From the NCBI GenBank assembly GCA_030698465.1, contig JAUYJZ010000052.1, forward strand, positions 1 to 5,785: a stretch of DNA of 5,785 nt, read 5' to 3'. The notes under the pieces were generated by a model. That model ran no database searches. It saw only the letters and a program-made list of their open reading frames with translations, and had not been told where the DNA came from. Below are positions 4,914-5,785 of the stretch, piece after piece. The first letter of the stretch is position 1, and each line of letters starts with the position of its first letter. This DNA comes from a bacterium (lineage in GTDB: Bacteria; Patescibacteriota; Minisyncoccia; Minisyncoccales; UBA10102). The position numbers and the translations under genes are program-made.

Positions 4914-5255
4914 ATGGAAAACTGTTTGTTTTGCAAGATAGCAAGGAAGGAAGTGTCCTCGGACATCGTATTTGAAGACGAGAACTTTGTGGTGTTTCGG
5001 GATATTAACCCCATAGCTCCGTTCCACCTTTTGCTCATTCCGAGAAAGCATATCCATTCCATTGACCATGTAAAAGAAGAAGACAAGATATTAATGGGAG
5101 ATTTAATCTTAACCGCCCAAAAGGTCGCAAGATCACACAAGCTTGCCGGATACAAGCTTCATTTTAATGTCGGCAGACAAGGAGGGCAGGTGATAGACCA
5201 TATCCACCTTCATTTGACAGCAGACCTGCCTGCGCAGACAGGTAGAAAACCATGA
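4914..5255 (+). CDS. HIT-family (histidine triad) nucleotide hydrolase or transferase
   Basis: HIT proteins of the HINT branch hydrolyse nucleoside phosphoramidates or related nucleotide conjugates; the physiological substrate cannot be told from sequence. The 113-residue product has CLFCKI at 4-9, which usually contributes metal-binding cysteines, and the central PFHLLLIPRKHIHSI block. The triad is His96, His98 and His100 in HIHLHL. The family usually ends soon after the triad in a glycine-rich tail such as LLGGR; here the tail reads TADLPAQTGRKP, and its DLPAQTG portion is encoded by a palindrome (5224-5243). An AGGAG lies only 1 nt before ATG and overlaps the hisS stop, so its use as an SD is doubtful. 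The stop overlaps the rpsU start (ATGA), indicating coupling. Confidence 0.94.
   Translation: MENCLFCKIARKEVSSDIVFEDENFVVFRDINPIAPFHLLLIPRKHIHSIDHVKEEDKILMGDLILTAQKVARSHKLAGYKLHFNVGRQGGQVIDHIHLHLTADLPAQTGRKP
5224..5243. repeat. 20-bp palindrome at the C-terminal end of hit
   Basis: ACCTGCCTGCGCAGACAGGT is self-complementary except for one C-A pair (positions 6 and 15). It is read in frame as part of the HIT protein tail and ends 8 nt before the rpsU ATG, where it would also affect access of ribosomes to the rpsU start. Confidence 0.8.
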
Positions 5256-5500
5256 ACAAGGTAAAGTTTGAAATCAAAAAACAGGACCGGGAGACCAATC
5301 AAGCTCTCATCCGCCGTTTTACCAAACGCTTAAAGAACAGCGGGATTTTGACCAACGCAAAGAAAAATAGATTCAGAAAGCGGGTAAAGTCCTCTGCGAT
5401 GAGGAAGCGCGCAGTACTGCGCAAACTTGAACTGACGCTTGAGTTCGAGAAACAGAAAAAGCTTGGCTTTGAGAAACCGAGAAAGCCAGGTAGGAGATAG
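5252..5500 (+). CDS. rpsU: Small-subunit ribosomal protein bS21
   Basis: bS21 binds the 30S platform near the anti-SD end of 16S rRNA and helps initiation. The 82-residue product is strongly basic and matches the bS21 pattern: KKQDRETNQALIRRFTKRLKNSGILTNAKKNRFRKR resembles the core of the family, which reads roughly NESFEALLRRFKRKVQQSGVL..AKKRRFYEKPSEKR. It is longer than typical bS21 (about 55-70 residues), with a C-terminal extension rich in Lys, Glu and Leu (from about residue 50) that is probably helical. ATG overlaps the hit stop as ATGA. yqeY follows 6 nt later; rpsU-yqeY adjacency is known from Firmicutes such as Bacillus subtilis and supports both calls. Confidence 0.85.
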   Translation: MNKVKFEIKKQDRETNQALIRRFTKRLKNSGILTNAKKNRFRKRVKSSAMRKRAVLRKLELTLEFEKQKKLGFEKPRKPGRR

Positions 5501-5506
5501 TCGCCC

Positions 5507-5785
5507 ATGGAATTAAAAAAGAAGGTGCAAGAAGACCTCAAAGTAGCCTTAAAAGCAGGGGATCAAGTTGGTGCCCTGACTTTGCGTATGCTTTTGGCTG
5601 CTATGGTGAACAAAGAAAAGGAAGCCCTTCGACCCACTTCGCTCGCTCAGGGTAAAGACGAGGAACTCTCAGGTGAAGAGATGCAGGATGTGGTTGCGAC
5701 AGAAGCAAAGAAGAGAAGGGAGGCCGCAGAAGCCTTTTTGAAAGGAGGCAGGCCCGAACTTGCTGAAAAAGAGAAAAAGGAGCTT
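5507..5785 (+). CDS. yqeY: GatB/YqeY domain protein, 5' part only
   Basis: A stand-alone protein related to the tRNA-binding tail domain of the GatB amidotransferase subunit; its exact role is not established. The frame is open for 93 codons to the right edge. The N-terminus MELKKKVQEDLKVALKAGDQ and the LRMLLAAM helix fit the family, as do ELSGEEMQDVVATEAKKRRE and AFLKGGRPELAEKEKKEL. The SD AGGAG (5492-5496) lies 10 nt before ATG. Between helices, residues about 40-50 (ALRPTSLAQGK) are extra compared with the usual family loop and are encoded by a repeat element (5625-5653). The end is missing, so total length cannot be judged. Confidence 0.93.
   Translation, partial: MELKKKVQEDLKVALKAGDQVGALTLRMLLAAMVNKEKEALRPTSLAQGKDEELSGEEMQDVVATEAKKRREAAEAFLKGGRPELAEKEKKEL
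5625..5653. repeat. Repeat element inside yqeY
   Basis: The element begins CCCTTCGACC and ends CGCTCAGGGT, with CCCT (5625-5628) complementary to AGGG (5649-5652) and an imperfectly repeated core containing TTCGCTCGCTC. It resembles the CCCTTCGAC...GCTCAGGGT type of dispersed repeat I know from CPR and other genomes (recall, not searched). It is read in frame as RPTSLAQG and neighbours, about ten extra residues. Confidence 0.7.

Noticed and set aside
4360..4944. 194-codon open frame on the minus strand
   Set aside because: It is antisense to hisS motif regions, has no SD or promoter, and its composition is that of a shadow frame.
1..5785. CRISPR array, tRNA or rRNA genes, insertion sequence with transposase
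   Set aside because: I found no spaced direct-repeat array, no tRNA-like cloverleaf, no rRNA signature and no transposase frame in the window.

Overview
The window looks like a piece of a Patescibacteria (CPR) genome, most likely of the Parcubacteria type. The clues are tightly packed short genes, a compact mfd, a short hicB-hicA pair, the hit-rpsU-yqeY run, and short palindromic repeats lying inside genes. TGA is used as a normal stop (pth, hicB, lepB, hit), which argues against the CPR lineages that read TGA as glycine. The lineage call is inference from style and was not tested by a search.

Layout. Positions 1-1435 (minus) hold the 5' part of mfd, transcription-repair coupling factor, running off the left edge. 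A divergent promoter region at about 1436-1550 serves mfd leftward and a small stand-alone unit rightward. That unit encodes a 64-residue, very basic protein (1551-1745) and ends in a strong hairpin terminator (1763-1804). The terminator also abuts the convergent minus-strand pair hicB-hicA (toxin-antitoxin, 1803-2265). Upstream of hicB on the same strand is pth, peptidyl-tRNA hydrolase (2305-2838). A second divergent region (2839-2921) carries a very good promoter for a plus-strand operon: a 36-codon leader ORF, lepB (signal peptidase I), hisS (histidyl-tRNA synthetase), a HIT-family hydrolase, rpsU (ribosomal protein bS21) and yqeY (GatB/YqeY, running off the right edge). The operon spacing is 1 nt, 4 nt, a 4-nt ATGA overlap and 6 nt. 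The theme is translation, tRNA charging and recycling, and protein export, with repair and a toxin-antitoxin pair alongside.

The most interesting signals are two. First, short palindromic or repeat elements sit inside coding sequences and are read in frame as extra residues in surface-loop or tail positions. They are in mfd (257-286), hisS (a 66-bp insertion flanked by 7-bp direct repeats), yqeY (5625-5653) and the C-terminus of hit (5224-5243). The mfd and hisS elements share a back-to-back double-hairpin plan with loops containing AGA and TTT although their stems differ. A 14-bp tandem repeat is also embedded in pth. This recalls the Rickettsia palindromic elements, but here in a CPR-like genome. 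Second, the lepB leader contains a perfect 14-bp inverted repeat whose 3' arm covers the lepB start codon, plus a third, near-identical arm that could form a competing hairpin. It looks like a two-state translational switch. A compact Mfd that keeps the UvrA-binding-like segment but lacks the rest of the UvrB-like module, and several promoters placing start codons almost at the transcript 5' end, are further points of note.
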